In this document: piece by piece, positions 31,350 through 40,341 of the stretch | Position numbering within the stretch: the stretch's first letter is position 1 | Layout: each line of letters starts with the position of its first letter | Assembly (NCBI RefSeq): GCF_030816715.1 | Contig: NZ_JAUSYH010000001.1 | Location: 8,184,001 to 8,248,000 of the forward strand | DNA length: 64,000 bases | From: Streptomyces achromogenes | GTDB taxonomy: Bacteria; Actinomycetota; Actinomycetes; Streptomycetales; Streptomycetaceae | Reading direction: 5' to 3' | Position numbers and translations under genes: made by a program | The notes under the pieces: generated by a model | What the model was told of the DNA's origin: nothing | The model's database searches: none | The model's input: only the letters and a program-made list of their open reading frames with translations

Positions 31350-32474
31350 CTACCGGGCGGGCGGCGCCTGATCGCCCGCCGGGGGGTGGATCGCCCCGGT
31401 CGTCGCCGTCAGCGGGGCGCCGCTGCCGCCCCACCGCAGCGCGACGATCTCGGCCGCCACCGACACGGCGACCTCCTCGGGCGTACGGGCTCCCAGGTCC
31501 AGCCCCACCGGCGAGCGCAGCCGCGCCAGCTCGGCGTCGCTGACCCCGGCCTCCAGAAGGAGCGCACGGCGTTCGTCGTGGGTGCGCCGGCTGCCCATCG
31601 CCCCGATGTACGCGGCCGGCCGGCGCAGGGCCGCCGCCAGCAGCGGCACGTCGAACTTCGGGTCGTGGGTCAGCACGCAGATCACCGTGCGGTCGTCGGT
31701 CCGCGTGCCGCCGAGGTACCGGTGCGGCCAGTCCACGACCACCTCGACGTCCGCCGGGAAGCGTGCCGGCGTGGCGAAGGCCGGCCGGGCGTCGCAGACG
31801 GTGACCCGGTAGCCGAGGAAGTCGCCGATGCGGGCCACGGCGGCCGCGTGGTCGATCGCGCCGAACACCAGCATGCGCGGCGGCGGGGCGAAGGACTGCA
31901 GGAACACCGAGACGGTGTCCTCGCGCCGCCGGCCGTGCGGTCCGAAGTGCCGCAGTCCGGTGGTGCCCAGCACCAGGCCTCCGCGCGCGTCGGAGGCGAC
32001 GGCCGCGTCCAGTCCCGCGGACCCCAGGGTGCCGGCGGTCCGGTCCGGCCAGACGGCGAGCACGGCCCCGTGGGGCGCGAGGCCGTCGGTCACCGTGGCC
32101 ACGATCACCGGTTCGCCCGCGGCGACCGACCGGGCGACCGCCCCGAACGACGGGTCGAGGTCCGGCGTCACCGCACGCACCAGCAGGGTGAGCTCGCCGC
32201 CGCAGGTCAGCCCGACGGCGAAGGCGTCGTCGTCGCTGTATCCGAAGGTCGCCCGCCGGGCCGTCCCGTCCGCCAGGACCTCCTGGGCCAGCTCGAACAC
32301 CGCGCCCTCCACACAGCCCCCGGACACACTGCCCACGACCTCGCCGCCCGGGCCCACCGCCATCGCGGCGCCCGGAGCGCGCGGCGCGCTGCCGCGGACG
32401 GCGACCACGGTGGCGAGCCCGAACGGCTCAGCGGCCGCGTACCACCCGTTCAGCACCGGCAGAATCTCACGCAC
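31350..32474 (-). CDS. XdhC/CoxI family protein
   Basis: A 374-residue XdhC family protein, normally a chaperone that inserts sulfurated molybdenum cofactor into xanthine dehydrogenase-type enzymes. The N-terminal XdhC domain has VVAVRGSAPRAPGAAMAV and the conserved GSVSGGCVEGAV; the C-terminal Rossmann-like domain has MLVFGAIDHAAAVARI, VVDWPHRYL, VLTHDPKFD and AYIGAMGSRRT. No molybdenum hydroxylase genes lie nearby, so it is an orphan copy here. TACCGT 6 nt before GTG 32474 suggests a leaderless mRNA. Confidence 0.88.
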   Translation of the reverse strand: MREILPVLNGWYAAAEPFGLATVVAVRGSAPRAPGAAMAVGPGGEVVGSVSGGCVEGAVFELAQEVLADGTARRATFGYSDDDAFAVGLTCGGELTLLVRAVTPDLDPSFGAVARSVAAGEPVIVATVTDGLAPHGAVLAVWPDRTAGTLGSAGLDAAVASDARGGLVLGTTGLRHFGPHGRRREDTVSVFLQSFAPPPRMLVFGAIDHAAAVARIGDFLGYRVTVCDARPAFATPARFPADVEVVVDWPHRYLGGTRTDDRTVICVLTHDPKFDVPLLAAALRRPAAYIGAMGSRRTHDERRALLLEAGVSDAELARLRSPVGLDLGARTPEEVAVSVAAEIVALRWGGSGAPLTATTGAIHPPAGDQAPPAR

Positions 32475-32480
32475 GATTGC

Positions 32481-32486
32481 ACGGTA
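32481..32486 (-). promoter_or_regulatory. -10 element TACCGT of a probable leaderless xdhC-like mRNA
   Basis: On the minus strand TACCGT is followed by 6 nt and the GTG start at 32474. No Shine-Dalgarno sequence is present. Confidence 0.5.
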
Positions 32487-32782
32487 ATCCGTCGCCGCTC
32501 CGCTCGCCGCCCCGTCCGCCCGTCGTCGCGTTCGCCGCCCCGTCCGCCGCCCCGTCCGCCGTTCGGTCGGCCCGCCGTCGGGAGGGCGACGCCCTCGCGC
32601 CGATCCCCCGGCGCGCCTCCGAGCGCCTCCGAGCGCCTCCGTACGGACGGCAAACCGCCGAACCGCCGGGAGTACCTGGTGTGCGTGACCGGTCGGGTGG
32701 CCAACTGGGCTGGATATGCAGGAACTTACTCGGGGGTCAGAAGGTATTGACGGTGTACGGAAATCGCCGGACTGTAGTGGAC

Positions 32783-34654
32783 ATGCCGAATATCCGGGCA
32801 CGTCTGCTCGCTGTTCTGGTGGTCCTCTGCGGACTCTGCGGCTTCCTGACGGCGGCGGGCGCCTCGCCCGCCGCCGCGGACGCCACGTTCCCCGGCTCGC
32901 TCCCCTTCGACGGCACGGCCCTCACCGTGTCCAACGGCCGCTTCGTCGACGGCAACGGCCGCGAGGTCGTGCTGCGCGGTTACAACGTCTCCGGCGAGAC
33001 CAAGCTCTACGAGAACAAGGGCCTGCCCTTCGCCTCGGTCGCCGACGCCAGGAAATCGGCGACCGCGCTGCGCGCCCTCGGCGGCGGCAACTCCATCCGC
33101 TTCCTGCTCTCCTGGGCCTATGCCGAGCCCGTGCGCGGCCAGGTCGACACCGGCTACCTCGCCGCCGCCACCGAGCAGATGCGCGCCTTCCTCGACGCCG
33201 GCATCCGCGTCTACCCCGACTTCCACCAGGACCTCTACTCCCGCCACCTGTTCAACCAGGGCAGCTGGTACACCGGCGACGGCGCCCCCAAGTGGGCGGT
33301 GGACCTCGGTGGTTACCCCGCCGAGTCCTGCGGCATCTGCTTCTTCTGGGGCCAGAACATCACCCAGAACGGCGCGGTGAAGGCCGCCCAGTACGACTTC
33401 TGGCACAACGCCCACGGCGTCCAGGACAACTTCCTCGCCACCGCCCAGCAGACCATGGCGTACGTCAGGCAGCACCTGAGCGCCGAGGAGTTCGCCGGCG
33501 TCCTCGGCTTCGACCCCTACAACGAGCCCTACGCCGGGACCTACGACTCCGGTCAGACCAGCCGCACCTGGGAACGCGACCTCCTGTGGCCCTTCTACGT
33601 GAAGTTCCGGGCCCGGATGGACGCGGCCGGCTGGCAGGACAAGCCCGCCTTCGTCGAGCCGAACATGTTCTGGAACGGCAACATCGACTCCCAGCGGCAG
33701 GAGGGCGGACTCCTCGACGTGGGCACGCTCGGCTCCCGCTACGTCTTCAACACTCACTTCTACGACCAGAAGGCCATCTCCGGGATCCTGATGTGGGGCA
33801 AGGCGGCGGACGGCCAGTACGTCACCGACTTCGGCACCGTCCGCGACCGGGCCGCGACGACCGGGACCACGGCCGTCGTCAGCGAGTTCGGCCATCCGCT
33901 GGCCGGCAACGTCTCCGACAAGGCGCCGACCGTCCTCAAGGCCATGTACCAGGCGCTCGACTCCCGGGTGAAGGGCGCCAATTGGTGGACGACCCCGGCC
34001 GTCTCCGGTCCGGTCCTCTCCGGCAGTCAGTGGCAGTGGGACATCTACTGGGGCCGCCATCACGAGTTGATGAACGGCAACCCCGACAAGGTGCTCACCG
34101 GCGGCGACGCCTGGAACGACGAGGACCTGTCGGCCGTGCGCCTCGACGACTCCGGCAACGCCACGCTCCGTCAGGACGCGCGACTCCTGGACCGGGTCTA
34201 CCCGAGCGCCACCTCCGGCACGACCGTCGCCTTCACCTATGAGGACCGCTCCCGCGACGGCTCCACCACCCTCACCTGGAACCCGGTCCCCGCATCCCTG
34301 CCCACCACGAAGCAGCTCGTCGGCTCCGGCCAGTACGCACTGCTCGTGTGGCGCTCGGCCGGTGGCGCGGCGCCCACCGAACTGCATCTGCCCGCCTCCT
34401 TCCCGACCGCCACGACCACGGTCGTCTCCGATCTCGGCGCCGTGTACGCGCCCCCGGCCTACACGTCCGGCACGAAGATCGCGGCGGCCGTCGAACCGGG
34501 CGGCACGGGCAGCCGACGCCTGCTGCTCAGCACGTCCGACTCGGGCGCGGTGCACTTCGCACTGGTCACCAACGGCGCGAGCGCGCCGTCCGCGACCCAG
34601 CTGGCCGCGGCCCGCACCGAACTGTCGGCGTGGGTGGCCCAGAAGGTGGGGTAG
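32783..34654 (+). CDS. Secreted GH5 family glycoside hydrolase (endoglycosylceramidase/cellulase-like)
   Basis: A 623-residue secreted hydrolase. A signal peptide ends near ASPAAADA. The (beta/alpha)8 domain holds the acid/base Glu248 (GFDPYNEPYAG) and nucleophile Glu368 (VVSEFGHP), the canonical GH5 pair; FHQDLYSRHL and the long insert after WYTGDG resemble endoglycoceramidases more than plain cellulases. A beta-sandwich C-terminal domain follows from about 480 (SGTTVAFTYEDRSR). The substrate is therefore probably a glycolipid or beta-glucan, inferred. No ribosome site precedes ATG 32783; TTGACG at 32747 is a -35 candidate. An in-frame GTG lies two codons upstream. Confidence 0.87.
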   Translation: MPNIRARLLAVLVVLCGLCGFLTAAGASPAAADATFPGSLPFDGTALTVSNGRFVDGNGREVVLRGYNVSGETKLYENKGLPFASVADARKSATALRALGGGNSIRFLLSWAYAEPVRGQVDTGYLAAATEQMRAFLDAGIRVYPDFHQDLYSRHLFNQGSWYTGDGAPKWAVDLGGYPAESCGICFFWGQNITQNGAVKAAQYDFWHNAHGVQDNFLATAQQTMAYVRQHLSAEEFAGVLGFDPYNEPYAGTYDSGQTSRTWERDLLWPFYVKFRARMDAAGWQDKPAFVEPNMFWNGNIDSQRQEGGLLDVGTLGSRYVFNTHFYDQKAISGILMWGKAADGQYVTDFGTVRDRAATTGTTAVVSEFGHPLAGNVSDKAPTVLKAMYQALDSRVKGANWWTTPAVSGPVLSGSQWQWDIYWGRHHELMNGNPDKVLTGGDAWNDEDLSAVRLDDSGNATLRQDARLLDRVYPSATSGTTVAFTYEDRSRDGSTTLTWNPVPASLPTTKQLVGSGQYALLVWRSAGGAAPTELHLPASFPTATTTVVSDLGAVYAPPAYTSGTKIAAAVEPGGTGSRRLLLSTSDSGAVHFALVTNGASAPSATQLAAARTELSAWVAQKVG

Positions 34655-34668
34655 CGACGCCGGTACGA

Positions 34669-34712
34669 CGAAGGGGTGGGCGGTGGTCGACCGACCGCCA
34701 CCCACCCCTTCG
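34669..34712. terminator. Strong bidirectional terminator
   Basis: A 21-bp stem with one mismatch and one wobble is formed by CGAAGGGGTGGGCGGTGGTCG and its near-complement, with almost no loop. It lies between the converging GH5 and beta-propeller genes. Confidence 0.85.
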
Positions 34713-34729
34713 GCGCCGAAAGGCCGCCG

Positions 34730-36001
34730 TCAGCTGCCGGATCCGGTGCCTGTCCAGTCCGCCGCCACATGGCCGAGCCGGACCCGCTGCGGATGGTCGC
34801 CCACGGGAACCGACACGACCTTCTGCCCGGTGGCGAAGTCGATCGCGGTCACCTGGTCGGCGCCGCTCTCGGAGATGACGCAGTCCTTGCCGTCGCCGCT
34901 GACCGTGGCCCAGTAGGGCTTGGAGGCGGTGACCAGCGGGCCTTCCTGGAGGGTTGCGCGGTTGACGATCGTCGCGTAGTCGTCCATCGTGCCCGCGACG
35001 CACAGCTTGCTGCCGTCCGGACTCATCGACAGGCCGTGGTGGCGCGAGTCGTTGACGTACGTGGTGCGGTCGTCGCTGGTCGTGGGGTTCTTCGGCAGGG
35101 TCTTCGTCCGGGTGATCTTGTCCGTGGCGAGGTCGTACTCGAAGAAGCCGTTGAAGAACGACACCTGGAAGTACAGCTTGGACTCGTCCGGCGAGAAGAC
35201 CGCGGGGCGAACGGCGTCCGAGTAGTCCTTGAGTCCGATCGCGTCCAGCCGCTGCCGCATGTCGATGATCTTGACCTGCTGGTACGTGTTCGCGTCGACG
35301 ACGGTGATGCGCCGGTCGCCCTTCGTGAAGTCCTGCCACGGGGCGTCCTGGGACGTGTTCACGTCACCGATCGCCATGTTGTAGATGTACTTGCCGTCCT
35401 TGGTGAAGATGTTCTCGTGCGGCTTGTCGCCGGTCTTGAACGAACCCACCTGCTTGCCGGTCACGATGTCCAGGACGTGCACGGTGTTCGAGATCGACGC
35501 GGAGACCGCGACCCGTTTGCCGTCGGGGGAGACGGCCATGTGGTCGGAGCGGTAACCCGACACCGGGAACCGCCAGTTGATCTTCCCTGTGGTCAGGTCG
35601 ATGGAGACGACGTCGGCGAAGCTCGGCCGGGAGACGACCACGGACGCGCCGTCCGGCGTGGTGTACATGTCGTCGACGAACTGGTCGTGGCCCTCGCCGA
35701 CGCCGTTGCGGATGGCCATGAAGTAGATCCACTTGATCAGGTCGCCGTTGATCTCCGCCATCCGGGCGTCCTTGTCGGGGATCACGTTGATCCGGCCGAC
35801 CTTCGCGAAGTCGCCGCTGGACTTGATGACGTCCGCGGTGCCCTCCCAGTTGTTGCCGACGAAGAGCACCTCGCGCAGTGCGGCGGCGCTGGAGGAGTCC
35901 TGGGCGGCCGGGGCTGCGGACGCGACGGCGGCTGGAGCGGTGACGGTCAGGGCGACGGCGGCGGCGATGGAGCAAAGGTGCCTGGATCTGAAGGCAGCCA
36001 T
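34730..36001 (-). CDS. Secreted YVTN-type beta-propeller protein
   Basis: A 423-residue exported protein. Signal peptide (MAAFRSRHLCSIAAAVALTV to about ASAAPA), then repeated blades such as VSIDLTTGKINWRFP, VSPDGKRVAVSASISNTVHV, FTKDGKYIYNMAIG and MSPDGSKLCVAGTMDD, typical of YVTN/WD-like seven-bladed propellers. It carries no enzymatic motif. The ATG at 36001 has AGAGGAGAG upstream. It is divergent from a TetR gene and the shared region holds palindromes, so TetR probably controls it. Biological role unknown. Confidence 0.83.
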   Translation of the reverse strand: MAAFRSRHLCSIAAAVALTVTAPAAVASAAPAAQDSSSAAALREVLFVGNNWEGTADVIKSSGDFAKVGRINVIPDKDARMAEINGDLIKWIYFMAIRNGVGEGHDQFVDDMYTTPDGASVVVSRPSFADVVSIDLTTGKINWRFPVSGYRSDHMAVSPDGKRVAVSASISNTVHVLDIVTGKQVGSFKTGDKPHENIFTKDGKYIYNMAIGDVNTSQDAPWQDFTKGDRRITVVDANTYQQVKIIDMRQRLDAIGLKDYSDAVRPAVFSPDESKLYFQVSFFNGFFEYDLATDKITRTKTLPKNPTTSDDRTTYVNDSRHHGLSMSPDGSKLCVAGTMDDYATIVNRATLQEGPLVTASKPYWATVSGDGKDCVISESGADQVTAIDFATGQKVVSVPVGDHPQRVRLGHVAADWTGTGSGS

Positions 36002-36070
36002 GACTGCACTCTCCTCTGGGGCGGGAAGGTCAGGGGCAGGGGTGCGAAGGCGGGGGAATACCCGCCGAAG

Positions 36071-36113
36071 TCTGAACACGGGCCCGTTCAGAATGTGCTT
36101 ACTGGAAAGTAAG
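36071..36113. promoter_or_regulatory. Two palindromes in the propeller/TetR divergent region
   Basis: TCTGAAC-8 nt-GTTCAGA (36071-36092) and CTTACT-GGAA-AGTAAG (36098-36113) are both perfect inverted repeats in a relatively AT-rich stretch. They are candidate operators for the adjacent TetR protein. Confidence 0.6.
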
Positions 36114-36190
36114 GAAGGGGTGCCCTTCGCCACAAGACTCGTACACGACAAAATTGGCCGCGGGGGCACACCGGAAGACGAGGGAGGGTC

Positions 36191-36865
36191 ATGGCGGGCA
36201 GACTCAAGGCGCCGACCGGCCGCTACGGCGGCAAGTCCGCCGAACAGCGGCAGGCCGAGCGCCGGGGCAGGTTCCTGGACGCGGCGCTGCGGTCGTTCGG
36301 GGGCGCGCCCGGCTACCGGGGCACCACCGTCGCCTCGCTCAGTGAGGCGGCCGGCCTGTCGACCCGCCAGTTCTACGAGGAGTTCCGCACCCTCGAGGAC
36401 GTCCTGGCGGAGCTGCACCTCCAGGTGAACGCCTGGGCCGAGGAGGCGGTCATGGCCGCCGCCGTCGCCGCCGAGGGCAGACCGCTCGCCGAACGCGCAG
36501 CCGCGATCTTCCGCGCCTACGCCGCCAACGTCACCTCCGACCCCTGCCGCATCCGGATCACCTTCGTGGAGATCGTCGGCGTCAGCCCCCGTCTGGACGA
36601 GCAGCGCCTGGCCCGCCGGGCCCGCTGGATCGACCTGATCTGCGCCGAGGCGACGGCGGCCGCCGCCCGAGGCGAGGGCGCCCCGCGCGACTACCGCCTC
36701 GCGGCCACGGCCTTCATCGGCAGCGTCAACGGCCTGCTGCACGACTGGAGCGCCGGCTGGGTGGACGCGACCCTGGACGAGGTGGTCGACGAACTGGTCC
36801 GGCAACTGCTGGACATCCTGCGGCCGAGGGAACAGGAGCCCGGCGGGCCGCGGAGCGCACAGTAG
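36191..36865 (+). CDS. TetR family transcriptional regulator
   Basis: A 224-residue regulator. The N-terminal HTH runs from about 20 to 65 (RFLDAALRSFGGAPGYRGTT, then VASLSEAAGLSTRQFYEEF); helices of the ligand domain follow, with IRITFVEIVGVSP and AFIGSVNGLLHDW. ATG 36191 has GAGGGAGGGTC upstream. It is divergent from the propeller gene across 189 nt with two palindromes, suggesting autoregulation and control of the neighbour. The ligand is unknown. Confidence 0.88.
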   Translation: MAGRLKAPTGRYGGKSAEQRQAERRGRFLDAALRSFGGAPGYRGTTVASLSEAAGLSTRQFYEEFRTLEDVLAELHLQVNAWAEEAVMAAAVAAEGRPLAERAAAIFRAYAANVTSDPCRIRITFVEIVGVSPRLDEQRLARRARWIDLICAEATAAAARGEGAPRDYRLAATAFIGSVNGLLHDWSAGWVDATLDEVVDELVRQLLDILRPREQEPGGPRSAQ

Positions 36866-36899
36866 GAGCGCCCGGTGCCCCTGATCCGGCCGGACGGCC

Positions 36900-38144
36900 T
36901 CACCCCAGCCGCGTCACCGCCTCCACCACCCGCCCCGCGCCGTCCTCGCCGCGCACCCGTGCCCCCAGCTGCGCCGCCCGGCGGGCGTATCCGGGCTCGC
37001 GGGTGACCCGGACGAGGGCCGCCGCCAGCGTGTCGGCGGTCAGCCGGCGCAGGGGGACCGTGCCCGGGGCCACCCCCAGCGCGACCAGCCGCTCGCCCCA
37101 GAAGCCCTCGTCGAACTGGATCGGCACCGGCACGGCAGGCACGCCCGCCCGTACGCCGGCCGCCGTCGTGCCCGCACCGCAGTGATGGACGACCGCGGCC
37201 ATCCGCGGGAAGAGCAGCGCGTGCGGCGTCTCGTCGACCGTCATCATGTCCTCGCCCTCGGCCGTGAGCCCCGCCCAGCCGCGCTGGATCACCCCGCGCA
37301 GCCCCGCCCGCCGCAGCGCCGTGACGATCTCGGCGCCGAGCCGCCGGGGGTCGGGCACCGTCGCGCTGCCCAGCCCGACGAAGACCGGCGGCGGCCCCGC
37401 GTCCAGGAACTCCCGCAGACCGGACGGCAGCCGGGTGTCGCGGTCGTGGGGCCACCAATATCCGGTGACGTCCAGCTCCGCACGCCAGTCCCGGGGACGC
37501 GGCACCACCTGCGGACTGAAACCGTGCAGGACCGGCCAGCCGTGCCGCCGCCGTTTTCGCGGAGCGGTGACGGCGCGGCGGGCGGCGGGCAGCCCCAGCC
37601 GGGCCCGCACGGCCGGCAGCACCGGGGTGAAGATCCGCTCGACGGCCGCCTCGACGCCGTGCCCGGCGAGTCGGTTGCCGACCGCCCCCCAGGAGCCGCC
37701 GCCCAGCATCGGCGGGGCGAACTCGCCGGTGGGGGCGACGGGTTGGAGGTAGAGCCCGAGGCTCGGCAGGGACAACCCCTCGGCGATCGTGTGGCCGAGG
37801 GGCGCGACCGAGGCCGAGAGCAGCAGCGCGTCGGCCTCGCGGGCGGCGGCCAGCAGATCGTCGGCGATCCGCCCGACCAGCGTCCGTGCCATCCGGGTCA
37901 CCCGCAGCAGCTTGCCGGGGCCGGTGGCGCTGCGATGCAGCCCCCGGCCCCGCGCGGACTCCAGCTCCGCCCGCGGGTCCAACGGCAGTGCGTGGAAGGC
38001 GACGCCCGTGCCCGCCACCAGCGGCGCGAACCGCGCGTGGGTGACCAGGGTGACCTGGTGTCCCGCACGCACGAGCGCGTGGCCCACACCTGTGAAGGGG
38101 GCCACGTCGCCCCGCGAACCCGCCGTCATGATCGCCACTCGCAC
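36900..38144 (-). CDS. GT1-type glycosyltransferase (UDP-glycosyltransferase/MGT fold)
   Basis: A 414-residue GT-B enzyme. The start RVAIMTAGSRGDVAPF (Gly-rich acceptor-binding loop, catalytic-His area) and the C-terminal donor site (PPPVFVGLGS, HALLFPRMAAVVHHCGAGTTAAG, VPIQFDEGFWGERL) match the sterol/macrolide glycosyltransferase group, with HHCGAGT being the nucleotide-diphosphate signature. The acceptor could be a lipid, sterol-like compound or secondary metabolite. CATACT 7 nt before GTG 38144 suggests a leaderless mRNA. It converges on the TetR gene with only 34 nt between stops. Confidence 0.87.
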   Translation of the reverse strand: MRVAIMTAGSRGDVAPFTGVGHALVRAGHQVTLVTHARFAPLVAGTGVAFHALPLDPRAELESARGRGLHRSATGPGKLLRVTRMARTLVGRIADDLLAAAREADALLLSASVAPLGHTIAEGLSLPSLGLYLQPVAPTGEFAPPMLGGGSWGAVGNRLAGHGVEAAVERIFTPVLPAVRARLGLPAARRAVTAPRKRRRHGWPVLHGFSPQVVPRPRDWRAELDVTGYWWPHDRDTRLPSGLREFLDAGPPPVFVGLGSATVPDPRRLGAEIVTALRRAGLRGVIQRGWAGLTAEGEDMMTVDETPHALLFPRMAAVVHHCGAGTTAAGVRAGVPAVPVPIQFDEGFWGERLVALGVAPGTVPLRRLTADTLAAALVRVTREPGYARRAAQLGARVRGEDGAGRVVEAVTRLG

Positions 38145-38151
38145 GACGGAC

Positions 38152-38157
38152 AGTATG
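38152..38157 (-). promoter_or_regulatory. -10 element CATACT of a probable leaderless glycosyltransferase mRNA
   Basis: On the minus strand CATACT is followed by 7 nt and the GTG at 38144; there is no ribosome binding site. Confidence 0.5.
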
Positions 38158-38243
38158 GCGGCGGAACCGGACCGGGGTGAAGAACCCCGAGCGGGCGGCC
38201 GGTTGCATTTTGAGAGCGGTCACAATCACTTCGGTCGCAGCCG

Positions 38244-38272
38244 TTGACTTCATCCCCCGGCGGTTCTACTTT
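38244..38272 (+). promoter_or_regulatory. Vegetative (HrdB-type) promoter of the alpha-galactosidase gene
   Basis: TTGACT (38244-38249) and TACTTT (38267-38272) are separated by exactly 17 nt, close to the consensus. Transcription should begin near 38279, leaving a leader of about 70 nt. Confidence 0.75.
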
Positions 38273-38305
38273 CGGCGCGCAATGCGTTCGGTTTGCCGAC
38301 CTTCG

Positions 38306-38319
38306 TTCGATATATCGAA
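38306..38319. promoter_or_regulatory. Palindrome TTCGATATATCGAA in the alpha-galactosidase leader
   Basis: A perfect 14-bp, AT-rich palindrome lies about 27 nt downstream of the predicted transcription start and 28 nt before the ATG. The position suits a repressor roadblock, possibly sugar-responsive. No regulator gene is adjacent. Confidence 0.6.
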
Positions 38320-38347
38320 GTAGTTTCCCCGAAGCTGGAGCCGCCCC

Positions 38348-40306
38348 ATGTTTCCTCCACCCCCCGCGCACCTCGCCCGGCACGGGAGATCCGCCGCCGC
38401 GCGGCTGCTCGCCCTGCTGCTGACGGTCGTCGCCGCCCTGATGTTCGCCCAGCCCGGCACGGCCGAGGCCGCCACCTCGCGTCAGATCGCCGTGCCGGCC
38501 GCCCCGATGGGCTGGGCCTCCTGGAACAGCTTCGCGGCCAAGATCGACTACAACGTCATCAAGCAGCAGGTCGACGCGTTCGTCGCCGCGGGCCTGCCGG
38601 CGGCCGGATACCAGTACATCAACATCGACGAGGGCTGGTGGCAGGGCACCCGTGACAGCGCGGGCAACATCACCGTGGACGAGTCGGAGTGGCCCGGCGG
38701 CATGAAGGCCATCGCCGACTACATCCACGGCAAGGGCCTCAAGGCCGGTATCTATACCGACGCCGGCAAGGACGGCTGCGGCTACTACTTCCCGACCGGC
38801 CGCCCCGCCGCCCCGGGCAGCGGCAGCGAGGGCCACTACGACCAGGACATGCTCCAGTTCTCCCGGTGGGGCTTCGACTTCGTGAAGGTCGACTGGTGCG
38901 GCGGCGACAAGGAGGGCCTCGACGCGAAGACGACGTTCCAGGCCATCAGCGACGCGATCACGACCGCCACGGCGACGACCGGCCGCCCGATGACCCTGTC
39001 GCTGTGCAACTGGGGCCGGCAGAACCCGTGGAACTGGGCTCCAGGCCAGGGGGCGATGTGGCGGACCAACGACGACATCATCCTGTTCGGCAACAAGCCG
39101 TCCATGGCCAACCTGCTGACCAACTTCGACCGCAACGTGCACCCCACGGCCCAGCACACCGGCTACTACAACGACGCGGACATGCTGATGGTCGGCATGG
39201 ACGGCTTCACCGCCGCCCAGAACCGCACCCACATGAACCTGTGGGCCGTCTCCGGGGCGCCGCTCCTCGCCGGCAACAACCTGGCCACGATGACGACGGA
39301 GACGGCGAACATCCTCAAGAACCCCGAGGTCCTCGCCGTCGACCAGGACGCGCGGGGCCTGCAGGGCGTCAAGGTCGCCGAGGACAGCAGCGGGCTCCAG
39401 GTGTACGGCAAGGTCCTCGCCGGCACCGGCAAGCGCGCCGTCGTCCTGCTCAACCGGACCGGGGCCGCCGCGAACATCACCGCCCGCTGGGCCGACCTGG
39501 GCCTGACCGGTGCCTCCGCGACCGTGCGCGACCCGTGGGCCCGCGCCGACCTCGGCGCCTTCGCCACCGGTTACACGGCGAACGTCCCGGCCGGCGGCTC
39601 GGTCTTGCTCACCGTCAGCGGTGGCACCGAGGCGGCGGGCAGCACGTACACCGGAACGTCGAGCTTCTCCGGCGTGACCGCCGGCAACACCGGCCTGAAG
39701 GTCGTCGACGTCGCCTACACCAACACCGCTTCGACCGCCCGCACCGCGACTCTCAAGGTCAACGGCCAGACCACGACGACCGTCTCCTTCCCGCCGACGG
39801 GCTCCACGCAGGGCACGATCACCGTTCAGGTCGCCCTGTCGAAGGGCTCCGCCAACACGCTCGCCTTCACGGGCGCCCCGGCCCTCGCGGACATCACGGT
39901 CCGGCCCCTGCCCGGCGCTGACGGCAGCCTCGTCGTCGGCAAGCAGTCCGGCCGCTGCCTGGACATGTTCGACAGCACCATCACCAACGGCACGCAGGCG
40001 GAAATCTGGGACTGCAACGGCGGCTCCAACCAGGCCTGGACGTACACCTCCCGCAAGGAACTCGTGGTGTACGGCAACAAGTGCCTGGACGCCTACAACC
40101 GGGGCACCTCCAACGGCACCAAGGTCGTGATCTGGGACTGCACCGGCCAGAACAACCAGAAGTGGAACGTCAACGGCGACGGCACGATCACGAACGTCAA
40201 CGCGGGCCTGTGCCTGGACGCGTACGGGGCGGCCACGGCCAACCGCACCCCGATCGTGCTGTGGACGTGCGGCGGCGGCGACAATCAGAAGTGGACCCTG
40301 AACTGA
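38348..40306 (+). CDS. Secreted GH27 alpha-galactosidase with ricin-type (CBM13) domain
   Basis: A 652-residue secreted glycosidase. Signal peptide to about ATS (residue 43); GH27 barrel starting PMGWASWNSFAAKIDYN, with nucleophile Asp182 (FVKVDWCGG) and the acid/base Asp in YYNDADMLMVG; a beta-sandwich from about 330; a linker-like beta domain (about 420-520, TSSFSGVTAGNTGLKVVDVAYTN, CBM35-like); and a C-terminal ricin-B trefoil with the repeats GRCLDMF, NKCLDAYN and GLCLDAYG each ending in Q-x-W. Expected to release alpha-linked galactose from plant galactans. ATG 38348 has GGAG upstream, and the leader carries a palindrome that may mediate sugar control. Confidence 0.92.
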   Translation: MFPPPPAHLARHGRSAAARLLALLLTVVAALMFAQPGTAEAATSRQIAVPAAPMGWASWNSFAAKIDYNVIKQQVDAFVAAGLPAAGYQYINIDEGWWQGTRDSAGNITVDESEWPGGMKAIADYIHGKGLKAGIYTDAGKDGCGYYFPTGRPAAPGSGSEGHYDQDMLQFSRWGFDFVKVDWCGGDKEGLDAKTTFQAISDAITTATATTGRPMTLSLCNWGRQNPWNWAPGQGAMWRTNDDIILFGNKPSMANLLTNFDRNVHPTAQHTGYYNDADMLMVGMDGFTAAQNRTHMNLWAVSGAPLLAGNNLATMTTETANILKNPEVLAVDQDARGLQGVKVAEDSSGLQVYGKVLAGTGKRAVVLLNRTGAAANITARWADLGLTGASATVRDPWARADLGAFATGYTANVPAGGSVLLTVSGGTEAAGSTYTGTSSFSGVTAGNTGLKVVDVAYTNTASTARTATLKVNGQTTTTVSFPPTGSTQGTITVQVALSKGSANTLAFTGAPALADITVRPLPGADGSLVVGKQSGRCLDMFDSTITNGTQAEIWDCNGGSNQAWTYTSRKELVVYGNKCLDAYNRGTSNGTKVVIWDCTGQNNQKWNVNGDGTITNVNAGLCLDAYGAATANRTPIVLWTCGGGDNQKWTLN

Positions 40307-40322
40307 CCTGACCAGCAACGAG

Positions 40323-40341
40323 GCCTGACGTGACGTCAGGC
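40323..40341. terminator. Hairpin after the alpha-galactosidase gene
   Basis: GCCTGACG-TGA-CGTCAGGC forms a perfect 8-bp stem 17 nt after the stop codon. Confidence 0.7.

Noticed and set aside
32747..32782. Leaderless start for the GH5 gene
   Set aside because: TGTAGT lies only 4 nt before the ATG and the TTGACG spacing is 20 nt, so the geometry does not fit a simple promoter.
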